64,000 bases of DNA from Myxococcus guangdongensis (lineage in GTDB: Bacteria; Myxococcota; Myxococcia; Myxococcales; Myxococcaceae), in contig NZ_JAJVKW010000008.1 of the NCBI RefSeq assembly GCF_024198255.1, positions 124,001-188,000 on the forward strand, in the 5' to 3' direction. The notes beneath the pieces were generated by a model. The model worked only from the letters and a program-made list of their open reading frames with translations, searched no databases and was not told the DNA's origin. A program made the position numbers and the translations under genes. This document shows, one piece after another, positions 28,419 to 38,104 of the stretch. Within the stretch, counting starts at the first letter, position 1. Each line of letters begins with the position of its first letter.

Positions 28419-29389
28419 ACCGGCGCCCTCCTCATCAACATCCCGATGAACACCAGCCCGCCCACGAAGTCGATGATGACGCGGGGGCTGGTGTTGAACG
28501 CGAAGACCTGCTCCAGCACGAACTGCCCCGCCACCAGGCACACCCCCGCGATGAGCGCCGCGGCGGGCAGCACCAGCGCGTGCCGGTACGTGCGCACCAG
28601 CGTGTGGGCCAGGTTGGAGACCAGCAGGCCGAAGAACGTGACGGGCCCCACCAGCGCGCTCGACACCGACACCAGGATGGCCACCAGCACCAGGATGATG
28701 GCCGCCGTGCGCTGGTGGTCCACGCCCAGGTTGATGGCCGTCTCCCGCCCCAGCACCAGCACGTCGAACGTCTTGAGCATCCGGAAGCCCACCACGGACA
28801 CGCCCAGCGTCAGCACGAAGGCGACGACGAGCAGCTCCTGGTCCGGGTTGTTGAAGCTCGCGAAGAAGCGGTCCTGGAGGAAGATGAACTCGTTGGGGTC
28901 GATGAGCCGCTGCAGGAAGGACGCGAGGCTGCGGAAGAGCACGCCCAGCACCACGCCCGTCAGCAGCACCAGGTGCAGGCTGCGCCCTCCCCCACCGAAG
29001 AGCCCCCAGAACAGGACGGCCGAGAAGGCCACCATGATGAGGACCTCGACGCCGAACTGCAGCCTCGGGTCCAGGCTCGCCGCCTTGCCCGAGCCCAGGA
29101 AGTACAGCAGGCACGTCTGGATGAAGACGTAGAGGTTGTCGAACCCGAGGATGGCGGGCGTCAGCACCCGGTTGCCCGTCACCGTCTGGAACAGCACCGT
29201 GGAGACCGCGATGGCGTAGCCCACCAGCAGCGCCGTCGCCAGCTTGCGCCCTCGGAACGGCAGCACGAAGTCCCACTGGCCGCTCGCGCCGAAGAGCAGG
29301 AACAGCACGGCCACCCCCACCATCACCCCGCCCAGGATGAGCAGCGTGCGCTCCGGGCGCCGCTCCACCACCAGGCTCTCAACCGACAC
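28415..29389 (-). CDS. Iron-siderophore ABC transporter permease (second)
   Basis: A 324-residue FecCD-family permease with about nine hydrophobic segments and the ATPase-coupling region ETAINLGVDHQRTAAI. It resembles the YclO/FatC type. The GTG start at 29389 is supported by GAGGAGGGA upstream, and the gene overlaps the preceding permease gene by 11 bases. It forms the membrane channel together with the permease encoded at 29379-30338. Confidence 0.93.
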   Translation of the reverse strand: MSVESLVVERRPERTLLILGGVMVGVAVLFLLFGASGQWDFVLPFRGRKLATALLVGYAIAVSTVLFQTVTGNRVLTPAILGFDNLYVFIQTCLLYFLGSGKAASLDPRLQFGVEVLIMVAFSAVLFWGLFGGGGRSLHLVLLTGVVLGVLFRSLASFLQRLIDPNEFIFLQDRFFASFNNPDQELLVVAFVLTLGVSVVGFRMLKTFDVLVLGRETAINLGVDHQRTAAIILVLVAILVSVSSALVGPVTFFGLLVSNLAHTLVRTYRHALVLPAAALIAGVCLVAGQFVLEQVFAFNTSPRVIIDFVGGLVFIGMLMRRAPV

Positions 29390-30338
29390 GGGCGTCCCTC
29401 CTCAACAGCACGTAGAGGAAGAGCACGCTGCCCAGCACACCGGCGATGGTGGCCCCGGGGATTTCATACGGGAAGCGCACCACCCGGCCGATGATGTCGC
29501 ACAGGAGCACGAAGCCCGCGCCTCCCACCGCCACCCAGGGAATCGCCTTCCTCGCGTTGTCCCCCGTGAACATGCTGACCAGGTTCGGGACGAGCAGGCC
29601 CAAAAACGGCACCATCCCCACCGTGACGACCACCATGGCGGTGACGAGCGAGACGATGAGCAACCCCAATCCCATGATGCGCGTGTAGTTCATCCCCAGA
29701 TTGGTGGTGAACGACTCGCCCATGCCCGCGACGGTGAAGCGGTCCGCCGCGACATACGCGCAGCACGTCAGCCCCAACGTCAGCCAGAGCAGCTCGTAGC
29801 GCCCGCGCAGGATGGTGGAGAAGTCCCCCGTCTTCCAAGCGTTGACCGACTGGAGCAAATCCAACCGGTACGCATAGAAGGTCGTGACGGAGTCGAAGAC
29901 GCTGCCCAGCACCAGCCCCACCAGCGGGACGATGAGCACCGAGCGCAGCGGGATTCGACGCAGGATGAGCAGGAACAGCGCCGTGCCCCCCATCGCGAAC
30001 GCGGCCGCCACCAGCATCTTTCCCACCACGGGCAGCTGAGGCGCCAGGACGGCGGCGACCATCAGCCCCATGCTGGCGGACTCGGCGGAGCCGGCCGTGG
30101 AGGGCTCCACGAAGCGGTTGCGCACGAGCATCTGCAACAGCAGCCCCGCCACGCCCAGCGACGTGCCCACCAGCATCACCGCCAGCAGCCGGGGGATGCG
30201 GCTGATGACCAGCAGCTGGAGCGCCTGTTCGTCGGGGCTCGGCGTGACGAGCGCATGCCACGACACGTCACCGACGCCGATGAGCAGGCTGCCCAGCGCC
30301 AGGAAGAGGATGACGATGCCGGCGACGAAGAGGCGCAT
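29379..30338 (-). CDS. Iron-siderophore ABC transporter permease (first)
   Basis: A 319-residue FecCD-family permease (YclN/FatD type). The conserved RIPRLLAVMLVGTSLGVAGLLLQ near the N-terminus and the coupling-loop region MGESFTTNLGMNYTRIMGLG are visible. The ATG at 30338 overlaps the stop of the binding-protein gene, so translation is coupled; in-frame codons further upstream lie inside that gene and are not used. Confidence 0.93.
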   Translation of the reverse strand: MRLFVAGIVILFLALGSLLIGVGDVSWHALVTPSPDEQALQLLVISRIPRLLAVMLVGTSLGVAGLLLQMLVRNRFVEPSTAGSAESASMGLMVAAVLAPQLPVVGKMLVAAAFAMGGTALFLLILRRIPLRSVLIVPLVGLVLGSVFDSVTTFYAYRLDLLQSVNAWKTGDFSTILRGRYELLWLTLGLTCCAYVAADRFTVAGMGESFTTNLGMNYTRIMGLGLLIVSLVTAMVVVTVGMVPFLGLLVPNLVSMFTGDNARKAIPWVAVGGAGFVLLCDIIGRVVRFPYEIPGATIAGVLGSVLFLYVLLRRDARVG

Positions 30339-31366
30339 CAGGGAGCGGGCGTGGCGTACGCCTGGGCCACCTGGTCTCTCAACAGGCCCACCGCCTGGAG
30401 GCCACCGCCGATGAGGTACGCGTTGAGCGGGTCCAGGTAGACGACCTGCCCCTTCGTCCACGCCGTCGTCTGGCGCACCAGCTCGTTGTCGAGCACCTGC
30501 TTCGCCCCGCCCTGCTGACCCATGCTCGCGTCGCGGTCGATGACGAACAGCCAGTCCGGGTTCTTCTCGCGGATGAACTCCGAGCCGATGGCCTCACCGT
30601 GCAGCGACGCCTTGAGCCCGTCCGCGGCCACGGGCACGCCGAAGTCCTCGTGCACCACGCCGAAGCGCGAGCCCGGCCCATAGGCGCTGATGCGGCCGCC
30701 GGTGACGAGCACCACCAGCCCCTTGCCTCGGCTGGCCGTCGTCTCCCTCAGCTTCGCGAGCGACTGGCGCAGGCCGTCCACCAGCTCGCGCGCCTTCTCC
30801 TCCTTGCCGAAGATGCGCGAGAGCATCTCCGTGTTGGCGACCACGGTGTCGATGTAGCGCGCGCCGCCCATGGGCACGTCCACCGTGGGGGCGATGCGCG
30901 ACAGGTTCGCGTACTTCGCGCTGGAGCGGCCACCGGTGATGATGAGGTCCGGGCGCGCGGCGTTGATGGCCTCGTAGTTCGGCTCGAAGAGCGTGCCGAT
31001 GCGCGCGAACTTCGCGTCGGCGAACGGAGCCAGGTGCAGCGGGAACTGGTCCCCCGCCACGCCCACCACCGCGTCCACGCCCAGCGCCTGGAGGATGTCC
31101 AACGCCGCCAGGTCGAACACCACCACCCGCCGCGGATTCAAGGGGACCACGGACTCCCCCTGCGCGTGCTGGATGGTGACGGTGGCCACCTTCGCGCTGG
31201 ACGCGGGCTCCACGGCGGGCGCCGTCACCACGTCGGCGGAGGGCTGCTGAAGCTTCACCACCACGCCGATGACCGCCACCACGGCGACGACACCGAGAAT
31301 CGCGAAGGGGAGGAACGGACGCCTGTCAGAAGTGCTCAAGGTTTCATCCAGCCGGTGCGCTCGCAT
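30338..31366 (-). CDS. Iron-siderophore ABC transporter substrate-binding protein, membrane-anchored
   Basis: A 342-residue periplasmic binding protein with the TroA/FecB fold, resembling YclQ/FatB (NPRRVVVFDLAALDILQALG; RPDLIITGGRSSAKY). The N-terminus has a hydrophobic segment (FLPFAILGVVAVVAVIGVVV) with no Cys lipobox, so it is probably held by an uncleaved transmembrane helix. The ATG at 31366 is the first good start; a TTG at 31339 is an alternative. It heads the importer operon 69 bases downstream of a Fur box. No TonB-dependent outer-membrane receptor is encoded nearby. Confidence 0.92.
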   Translation of the reverse strand: MRAHRLDETLSTSDRRPFLPFAILGVVAVVAVIGVVVKLQQPSADVVTAPAVEPASSAKVATVTIQHAQGESVVPLNPRRVVVFDLAALDILQALGVDAVVGVAGDQFPLHLAPFADAKFARIGTLFEPNYEAINAARPDLIITGGRSSAKYANLSRIAPTVDVPMGGARYIDTVVANTEMLSRIFGKEEKARELVDGLRQSLAKLRETTASRGKGLVVLVTGGRISAYGPGSRFGVVHEDFGVPVAADGLKASLHGEAIGSEFIREKNPDWLFVIDRDASMGQQGGAKQVLDNELVRQTTAWTKGQVVYLDPLNAYLIGGGLQAVGLLRDQVAQAYATPAP

Positions 31367-31434
31367 GCGAACGCAAGAGGTCGCTCGGGAAGCGCGGCCC
31401 CACATACCAGCCTGGGCGTGAAGTCGCACTAGTT

Positions 31435-31453
31435 GATTATGCGAGTCATTATC
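31435..31453. promoter_or_regulatory. Fur box
   Basis: GATTATGCGAGTCATTATC matches 15 of 19 positions of the classical Fur consensus GATAATGATAATCATTATC. It overlaps the -10 element and start region of the importer promoter, where bound Fur-Fe2+ would block RNA polymerase. It is a low-GC island in a very GC-rich window. Confidence 0.75.
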
Positions 31454-31475
31454 ATGATTGAGCGCAACGCGTCAA
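31448..31475 (-). promoter_or_regulatory. Sigma-70-type promoter of the siderophore importer operon
   Basis: On the minus strand TTGACG (31470-31475) and GATAAT (31448-31453) are separated by 16 bases, five of six matches to each consensus hexamer. Transcription would start near 31441, about 75 bases upstream of the first gene. The -10 element lies inside the Fur box. Confidence 0.65.
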
Positions 31476-31598
31476 CGAACCGCGACCCACCAGGGCGCGC
31501 GGTCAGGGCCCCTGTGTTTGACGGGTGAAGTACGCCTTCTTGAGGGCAGCGCGGCTCTCGCGCGTGTAAGGACGTCCCCCCCCGCGAGGAGCCCTCGG

Positions 31599-31949
31599 AT
31601 GCTGCACGTGCTGTGTCTGGAGTACCGGTTGTCGGAAGCCGCCGCCGCGCCCCATGTGAGCGACCACGTGCGCTTCCTCGAACGCCATCACCGGTCCGGG
31701 ACGTTCATCCTCTCCGGGCAGACGGTCCCCACGGCCCTGGGCGGCGTCATCCTGGCCCGGGGTGTGGACCGGGTCACCGTGGAGCGCATCGCCGCCGAGG
31801 ACCCCTTCGTCCTGGCCGGCGTCGCCCGGTACACCCTCCTCACGGTGGACCCCGGCAGGCTCCACCCGGCGCTCGGCGCGCTCCTCGCGGTCGACGCGTC
31901 TCGCGAGCGGAGCCCCGCCCCCGGCGACGAGGGCGCGCCCCAGTCCTAG
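31599..31949 (+). CDS. YciI-like small protein
   Basis: A 116-residue protein with a YciI-like ferredoxin-like (dimeric alpha-beta barrel) pattern. It has a beta strand, an HVSDHVRFLERHHRSGTFILSGQ segment equivalent to the YciI H-x-x-F-L region, and the DPFVLAGVARYTLLTVDP segment. The family includes a dehydrochlorinase-like group; the reaction here is unknown. It is divergent from the siderophore operon. A weak GAGGAG precedes the ATG. A C-terminal Asp/Ser/Pro-rich tail is not part of the fold. Confidence 0.8.
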   Translation: MLHVLCLEYRLSEAAAAPHVSDHVRFLERHHRSGTFILSGQTVPTALGGVILARGVDRVTVERIAAEDPFVLAGVARYTLLTVDPGRLHPALGALLAVDASRERSPAPGDEGAPQS

Positions 31950-32010
31950 ACACGGCGCCATCAAGGCGGGGCGCTTCCCGAGGAGCACCCCACCCGTCAG
32001 CCCGTCACGC

Positions 32011-33963
32011 TCACGCGGCCTTGTTCAGCCAGGCCTCGTAGGCGGTGTAGTCGTAGTCGCGCCCCAGGAAGGCGTGGACCAGCCGGGCCGCGTCGTCGGA
32101 GCCCCCCGGCTCCAGCACCGCGCGGCGGTAGGCCTTCGCGGGCTCGGGGGACAACAGGCCCTGCTTCTGGAACACCGTGAACAGGTCCTTCGCGATGACC
32201 AGCGACCACATATACGTGTAGTAGTTCGACGAGTACCCCTCGAGGTGCCCGAAGGACAGGTGGAAGTACGTCCCCTCCACGTAGGGGAACGGCGTGTACT
32301 TGCCCTGCAGTTCGCGCACGAGCGCGGTGGCGTCCAGCCCCGCCGGCTCCCGCCGATAGATTTCCAGGCTGAGCGCCGCGTAGAACATCTGCTGGCGCAC
32401 CCACAGGCCCTTGCCGAACTCCTCCGCGCGGCGCATCCGCGTCACCAGCTCCGCGGGCAGCGGCTCGCCCGTCTGGTAGTGCTTCGCGAAGGTCTGCAGG
32501 CTCGGCGCGTCGCGCGCCCACTCCTCCAGCATCTGCGACGGCGCCTCCACGAAGTCCCACTCCGTGCGCACGCCCGACACGCCGGCCCAGCGCGTGTGGC
32601 CACCGAAGATGTGGTGCAGCAGGTGGCCGAACTCGTGGAGGAACGTCTCCACGTCGTCGTGCTGGAGCAGCGCGGGCTCCTGGCCGGGCTTGGGGAAGTT
32701 GCACATCAGCACGCCCTCCGGCAGCCGGCGTCCGGCCTTGCCGCTGGTGAGGGTGAACTGGGCCGCGTGCTTGTACTTGTCCGCGCGCGGGTGCATGTCC
32801 AGGTAGAAGCGCCCCTTGACGGTGCCGTCCTCCAGCACGTCGTAGGCCTCCACGTCCGGGTGCCACACCGTGGCCTCGGTGATTCGCCGGTAGGAGACGC
32901 CGAACATCTTCGCCGTCAAATCCAACATGCCCTGCTTCACGCGCGAGTACTCGAAGTACGGACGCACCGCCTGCGAGTCGAACGCGTACTGCTCCGCCTT
33001 GATGCGGTCCTCCAGGTAGGCCTGGTCCCACGGGTCCACGCGCGCCGCGTCCGGCACGTCGCGGCGCTTGCGCTCGAGCAGGAGCGCGTAGTCGCGCTGC
33101 ATCCGCGCGCCGGACGCCTGCGAAATCCGCTCGATGAAGTCCGCGGCGGCCTGCTCGTCGCGAATCATCTTGTCCTCGGTCGCGAAGGCCGCCCAGTTGC
33201 GGAAGCCCAGCAGCGTCGCCAGCTCGTGGCGGCGGGCCACCATGCGCTCGAGCACGTCGGTGTTGCTCGGGTGGCCGCGCATCCGGAAGGCGCGCCACAT
33301 CTGCTCGCGGGCCTTGGCGTCGCGCGAGTACGTCATGAACGGGATGATGTCCGGGTAGTCGGTGGTGATGGTCACCTGGCCGTCGGCGCCGGGAGGATGC
33401 GCGCGGACGTAGTCCTCCGGCAGGCCGTCCAGCGCCGCGGGAGGCAGGGACACGGTGCGCGTGTCCTGGAGCATGTTGCGGCTGAACTCCTGGCCAATCT
33501 TCACCAGCTCGTCGTTGAGCGCCTTCACGCGCGCGCGGGTGGCGTCGTCGCGGTCCACGCCGGAGCGGCGGAAGTCGCGCAGCACCTTCTCCACCCACTT
33601 GCGCGTCTGCGCGTCCTGTCCGGACACATCCAGCGAGGCGAGGACGTCGTAGACGCCCCGGTCCATGCGGATGTCGGTGGCGAGCGTCTCCAGCTCCTGC
33701 TCCGCGGCCTCGGCGGCCTCGCGCATGGCGGCCTCCGGGTGCGAGTGCCGGGCGACGCTGGCGCGGGCGGCCGCGTCGTCGAGCGAGGCCATGGCCTCGT
33801 CGTAGAGCTCCAGCACCTGGACCACGTCGTAGGGGGCTTGCAGGGCCTTGAGGCGGGCGATGCCGGCGCGCGTGGCCTCCATGGCGGCCTCACCGGAGCG
33901 CCGGAACTCGGCGGGCGGACAGGTGATGAGGCGGACGGCGTCGGTGACGGGCGTTTCAGACAC
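32011..33963 (-). CDS. M3 family oligopeptidase
   Basis: A 650-residue thimet-oligopeptidase-like metallopeptidase (M3A). The zinc site HEFGHLLHHIFGG is intact (HExxH), and the family pattern GTYFHLSFGHLEGYSSNYYTYMWS is seen near the C-terminus. No signal peptide is visible, so it is probably cytosolic and degrades short peptides. The GTG start at 33963 is supported by AGGAGA about nine bases upstream. It lies convergent to the YciI-like gene. Confidence 0.93.
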   Translation of the reverse strand: MSETPVTDAVRLITCPPAEFRRSGEAAMEATRAGIARLKALQAPYDVVQVLELYDEAMASLDDAAARASVARHSHPEAAMREAAEAAEQELETLATDIRMDRGVYDVLASLDVSGQDAQTRKWVEKVLRDFRRSGVDRDDATRARVKALNDELVKIGQEFSRNMLQDTRTVSLPPAALDGLPEDYVRAHPPGADGQVTITTDYPDIIPFMTYSRDAKAREQMWRAFRMRGHPSNTDVLERMVARRHELATLLGFRNWAAFATEDKMIRDEQAAADFIERISQASGARMQRDYALLLERKRRDVPDAARVDPWDQAYLEDRIKAEQYAFDSQAVRPYFEYSRVKQGMLDLTAKMFGVSYRRITEATVWHPDVEAYDVLEDGTVKGRFYLDMHPRADKYKHAAQFTLTSGKAGRRLPEGVLMCNFPKPGQEPALLQHDDVETFLHEFGHLLHHIFGGHTRWAGVSGVRTEWDFVEAPSQMLEEWARDAPSLQTFAKHYQTGEPLPAELVTRMRRAEEFGKGLWVRQQMFYAALSLEIYRREPAGLDATALVRELQGKYTPFPYVEGTYFHLSFGHLEGYSSNYYTYMWSLVIAKDLFTVFQKQGLLSPEPAKAYRRAVLEPGGSDDAARLVHAFLGRDYDYTAYEAWLNKAA

Positions 33964-34167
33964 GGGATGCTCTCCTGAGCGTGCTGACGGGTTTCACCCA
34001 CGCTCCTCGCAGTCTCCGAGGAGCGACGGAAGGATGCGGGCCCAAGGTAATCCGCCCGCCGCTCACGAGCAGCAGCCTTTCACGGCCGGACGTCACGCTG
34101 GCCGACAGTGGGCCGCCCCTACCCCACCCCGGGAGGGCACGTAGGTCGGCCCCAGCTGTCAGCTGGA

Positions 34168-37092
34168 CTACCGACGGGGGTGTGCCCGGAGGGGCTGCAC
34201 CGGAGGCGCTGGGGCGTCCAGCACGTTCACCGCCTGGGACGCCGTCAGCGCCGGGTTCCCGGTGTCCTCGGCGGAGACCGTCGTGGACTGCGACTCGGTG
34301 AACGTCACGCTGAAGACGTGCACGCCCGCGCTCGCCTCGGTGAAGGTGAAGGGCGTGGGGGCAGCCCCCGGGTCCTGGTCCACTCGCACCGCCACGGTGC
34401 CCCGGTAGCCCGAGGCCGGGTTCTCGTGGACATCCAGGAGCGTCACCGTCACGTTGACCGGCTGACCCACCGTGGGCATCGGGGTCGCGACCGTCAGGCT
34501 CATCGACACCGCCGGCCCCGCCGTCACCTCCGCCTCGACTTCGACGGACAGCCCCCCTCCCGCCTCCGACACGGTGAGGGAGTGCGTGCCCGAGCTCTTC
34601 AGCGCCACCGTGAAGGTCCTCTGCCCCGCGTCCTGCGCCGCGAAGGTGAGCGTCGAAGGGAGCTCTGCCTTGGTATCGCTCGACTCGAGCTCCACGATGC
34701 CCGTGTAGCCGGTGACGAGGTTGTCGAACGCATCCCTCACGCGGAGGGTGAGCACGTGCTCGGAGCCCGCCTCCACCACGGCCGGGAGCCCCTCCAGCGT
34801 CAGGTGGTGGGCCGCTCCACTGGTGACCTGCGTCTCCACGAAGCCCGTGAGCTGCGAGGCGCCCGTGGCCGTCACGCGCTGCGGGCCCGTGGTGACCAGC
34901 ACCACCGGCGTGCCGAAGGTGTGCACGCCCTGGTCCTGCGCCGTGAAGGTGTGGCTCGAGGGGAGCCCCGCGTCCGGGTCCGTGGAGGTGAGCACCACCG
35001 CCCCCGTGTGGTTGCGCACGGTGTTGCCGAACGCATCCACCACCGTCACCGTCACCGTGGACTGGTGTCCCGCGGCGACGGTGGAGGCGAGCCCCGTGAG
35101 CACCAGCTCGGACGGCGCGCCCGCGTCGATGTCGAACTCGTCGCTCTGCGTGGTCAGCCCGTTCGCGCTGGCGACGAAGCGGTAGGTGCCCGCCTCCTCG
35201 AGGACCAGGTTCGTGAAGCGGGCCACGCCCGCCACCGCGGAGACCTGCACCGGCTCGAAGTCCTCGCCGCCGACGAGCGACAGCGTGACGGGCAGCGTCG
35301 CCGAGGTGACCACATCGCCCTGCGGATTCTGGAGGGAGACGACCACCTCCGCCAGCGGCTGCCCCGCGATGCCCGACGCGGGCTGCGGCGTGAACACCAC
35401 CTGCGTCACGTCGTTGCTCTGCGTCTGGAAGGCCAGGCTGTTGGACAGCGCGGCGTTGCCCCGGTTGTCCGTCACGCGCAGCGCCGCGTAGTAGGTCTGC
35501 TGCGGCATCAGGTCTGAGATGGTCGCGGACTCGGCGGTTCCAGGCTCCGCCGGAGCCCCCACGCCGGCCACGGGCGTCGCCGCGTCGAAATCCGCGGCGG
35601 TGACGATGGGCGACACCGAGTAGCGAAGCGACTGCGCGGTGGCCCGGCCCAGCAGGTCATCGTCTCCCACGGCGGTCCACGTCAGCGTCACCGAGTCGGT
35701 GCCCAAGGTCCCGAGCGCGAGCGTGGGCTGCGCCGGGGGGATGTCATCGATGATGGAGAGCGTCGGGCTCCGGGCCTGCGTGAGCCCGCTCGCCGTGGCG
35801 AGCAGGTGGAAGTCGCCATCGGTGTCCACGCGCAGGCCGGTGAAGCGGGCCACGCCGTCCACCGGCGCCACCTGCGTGACACCCACGAGCGGGCCCCCCT
35901 CCTCCAGCGCCAGCGTCACCTGGGGCGCGCCCACCAGCGCGACGTTGCCGTGGGCATCGCGGAGCTCCACCGTCACCTGCGCCAGCTCGCCGCGCACGGA
36001 GGCCACGGGAGGCGCGCTGGTGATGGCGAGCACCGACGCGGCGCCGGCCACCACCCCCACCGTCCGCCGCGCGCTGAGCGTCGACAGCCCCACGTCGAGC
36101 ACGGTGAGCTGGTGGACGCCCGCGCGGTTCAAGGTGATTCCGGTGAAGGTGAAGCGGCCCATGTCCTGTGGGGTGAAGGCATGGGACGCAGGCAGCAAGG
36201 CCAAGGCATCCGTGGCGAGCAGCCCGAGCGTTCCCCGGTACGTCGTGACCACGTTGCCGGAGGCATCGCGCACCGTCACCTGCGCGGAGCGCTGGGTGCC
36301 CGCGACGGCGACGGCCTCGAGCCCCTCCACCTCCAGGGAGGCGGGCGGGCCCGGGAGCACGTTGAACGAATCCAGGGTGCCATCCGCCACGCCCGGCGCG
36401 CTCGCCACCAGCCTGCGTCCCACCACGGCCTTGCGGACGAGCAGGTCGTCGAACCGCGCAGTGCCATTCACCGGCGGCGCGGTGAGCGTCCCCTCCAGGA
36501 CGGCGCCCTCGGGATTCGCGGAGAGCGACAGCGTCACGGGGGACGTGGCGTCGGCGACGAGCCGTCCGTTCGCGTCCACGAAGCTGACCGCCAGCGTCGG
36601 AAGCCGCGCGCCCGCCGAGCCATCCACGATCGACACGGAGAACTCGAGCCGCGTGGCCACGGGCGAGGCGAAGGTGAAGGTGGGCTGGGAGACGAGCACC
36701 ACCGAGCCGCCCTCGGCCGCGACGGAGGCCGTCACCCGCTTGACGCCGCCGCGCGTGGAGGCCACGAAGCCGACCGCCACGCCCGCGGCATCCGTCCGGC
36801 CCGGCTGCGTCACCACGTTGCCCTCGCCGGACACCGCCACCGCCACGGTGCGGCCGGCCATGGGCGCGCCGTTCTCGTCCTTCACGAAGACGGTGATTTC
36901 GCCCCGGCTCACCCCATCCGCGATGAGCTGCCCCGACGGCGTCAGGAGGACGCCGGAGGCGACGGCGTCGGGCATGAGCGGCGGGGGCGCGAACTGCTGG
37001 GGTGGTGAGTCCTCGCCGCAACCGAGCAACAGCCCGAGGCACAGCAGGACCCACCCGAGGAGCCGAGTTGACGGACGAAGGCTGACGGACAT
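34168..37092 (-). CDS. Large Ig-like-repeat lipoprotein
   Basis: A 974-residue surface-type lipoprotein. The signal peptide ends in lipobox LLLGC. The rest consists of repeated Ig-like beta domains of roughly 90-110 residues, Big1/filamin-like, with recurrent units such as VTVRDASGNVVTTYRGTLGL and HTFTAQDQGVHTFG. A fibronectin-type-III-like unit (PAQPTLALGTLGTDSVTLTW) lies in the middle. No catalytic domain is visible. It may be an adhesin or a structural cell-surface protein (inference). It ends in a Pro/Arg-rich tail without a sorting signal. Confidence 0.88.
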   Translation of the reverse strand: MSVSLRPSTRLLGWVLLCLGLLLGCGEDSPPQQFAPPPLMPDAVASGVLLTPSGQLIADGVSRGEITVFVKDENGAPMAGRTVAVAVSGEGNVVTQPGRTDAAGVAVGFVASTRGGVKRVTASVAAEGGSVVLVSQPTFTFASPVATRLEFSVSIVDGSAGARLPTLAVSFVDANGRLVADATSPVTLSLSANPEGAVLEGTLTAPPVNGTARFDDLLVRKAVVGRRLVASAPGVADGTLDSFNVLPGPPASLEVEGLEAVAVAGTQRSAQVTVRDASGNVVTTYRGTLGLLATDALALLPASHAFTPQDMGRFTFTGITLNRAGVHQLTVLDVGLSTLSARRTVGVVAGAASVLAITSAPPVASVRGELAQVTVELRDAHGNVALVGAPQVTLALEEGGPLVGVTQVAPVDGVARFTGLRVDTDGDFHLLATASGLTQARSPTLSIIDDIPPAQPTLALGTLGTDSVTLTWTAVGDDDLLGRATAQSLRYSVSPIVTAADFDAATPVAGVGAPAEPGTAESATISDLMPQQTYYAALRVTDNRGNAALSNSLAFQTQSNDVTQVVFTPQPASGIAGQPLAEVVVSLQNPQGDVVTSATLPVTLSLVGGEDFEPVQVSAVAGVARFTNLVLEEAGTYRFVASANGLTTQSDEFDIDAGAPSELVLTGLASTVAAGHQSTVTVTVVDAFGNTVRNHTGAVVLTSTDPDAGLPSSHTFTAQDQGVHTFGTPVVLVTTGPQRVTATGASQLTGFVETQVTSGAAHHLTLEGLPAVVEAGSEHVLTLRVRDAFDNLVTGYTGIVELESSDTKAELPSTLTFAAQDAGQRTFTVALKSSGTHSLTVSEAGGGLSVEVEAEVTAGPAVSMSLTVATPMPTVGQPVNVTVTLLDVHENPASGYRGTVAVRVDQDPGAAPTPFTFTEASAGVHVFSVTFTESQSTTVSAEDTGNPALTASQAVNVLDAPAPPVQPLRAHPRR

Positions 37093-37185
37093 GCGGTTCT
37101 CCGGATCGCGAGCGGCTCCCCCAGGGAAGGTACCGCTCGCGTCGCCTTCTATCAGACCTACCTCCGAAGACGTACCCGCGCGGGG

Positions 37186-37989
37186 CTACATCCCCAGGGC
37201 GCCCATCAGCGCGGCGCCGCCCAGGAGGGACTGGCCGCCGTCACAGACCATGATGGAGCCGGTGATGTAGGACGCGGCGTCCGACGACAGGAACAGCGCC
37301 AGACGCGCGATGTCCGCCTTGGTGCCGAAGCGCTGCAGCGGCAGCAGCTGGGAGAGCTTCTGGGTGCCCTCCTCGCTGGGCGCGAGCCGCCGCATGCCCT
37401 CGGTGTCCTCGATGGGGCCGGGGGTGATCGCGTTGACGCGCACGCCGGCGCCGCCCCACTCGAGCGCCAGCACGCGGGTGAGCATGTCCACGCCCGCCTT
37501 GGCGGCGCAGACGTGGGCCTGCATGGCCATGGGCAGGTAGGCCTGGGGCGCGGAGATGTTGATGACGGCGGCGCCGGGCTTGCGCAGGTGCTCGAAGCCC
37601 GCGCGACACAGGTTGAAGGTGCCCAGCACGTCGATGTCCATCACGGCCTTGAAGCCATTGGAGGACATGCCCAGCGCGGGCGCGGGGAAGTTGCCGGCGG
37701 CGCCACAGATGAGGATGTCGATCTCGCCGTACGCGTCGCGCACCGTCTGGAGCGCCTTCTCCACGGAGGCGTAGTCACGCACGTCCGCGGGCACGCCCAT
37801 CGCGGTGCCGTGGGCCTGCAGGCCCTTCACCGCGCCCTCGAGCTTCTCCACGTTGCGGCCGTTGATGGCCACCTTGGCCCCGGCCTTCACGAACGCCTCG
37901 GCGATGCCGAGGTTGATGCCGCTGCTGCCGCCCGAGATGAAGGCCACCTTGCCCGCGAGCAGCCCGTCCTTGAAAACGCCATCCGCCAT
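37186..37989 (-). CDS. SDR oxidoreductase, 2,4-dienoyl-CoA reductase (DECR2)-like
   Basis: A 267-residue short-chain dehydrogenase. The cofactor motif is FISGGSSGINLGIAEAF and NGR follows beta2 (NADPH type). The segments AAGNFPAPALGMSSNGFKAV and MDIDVLGTFNLCRAGFEHL match peroxisomal 2,4-dienoyl-CoA reductases. In the usual YxxxK position it has VCAAK (Val instead of Tyr), which is also true of that subfamily and argues against a generic SDR. Likely role: reduction of dienoyl-CoA in beta-oxidation of unsaturated fatty acids. The ATG at 37989 is preferred over in-frame upstream codons. It is divergent from the U32 gene. Confidence 0.87.
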   Translation of the reverse strand: MADGVFKDGLLAGKVAFISGGSSGINLGIAEAFVKAGAKVAINGRNVEKLEGAVKGLQAHGTAMGVPADVRDYASVEKALQTVRDAYGEIDILICGAAGNFPAPALGMSSNGFKAVMDIDVLGTFNLCRAGFEHLRKPGAAVINISAPQAYLPMAMQAHVCAAKAGVDMLTRVLALEWGGAGVRVNAITPGPIEDTEGMRRLAPSEEGTQKLSQLLPLQRFGTKADIARLALFLSSDAASYITGSIMVCDGGQSLLGGAALMGALGM

Positions 37990-38104
37990 GACTCGTCTCC
38001 TGTGGAAGCAACCGGGCGGCGACTTGACCAGAACCTGCCGCACCGCGTCCACGAGCGATTGAGGACGGACGCGGGCGCATGCCCTCTGTGTTAGAGGTCC
38101 CGAC

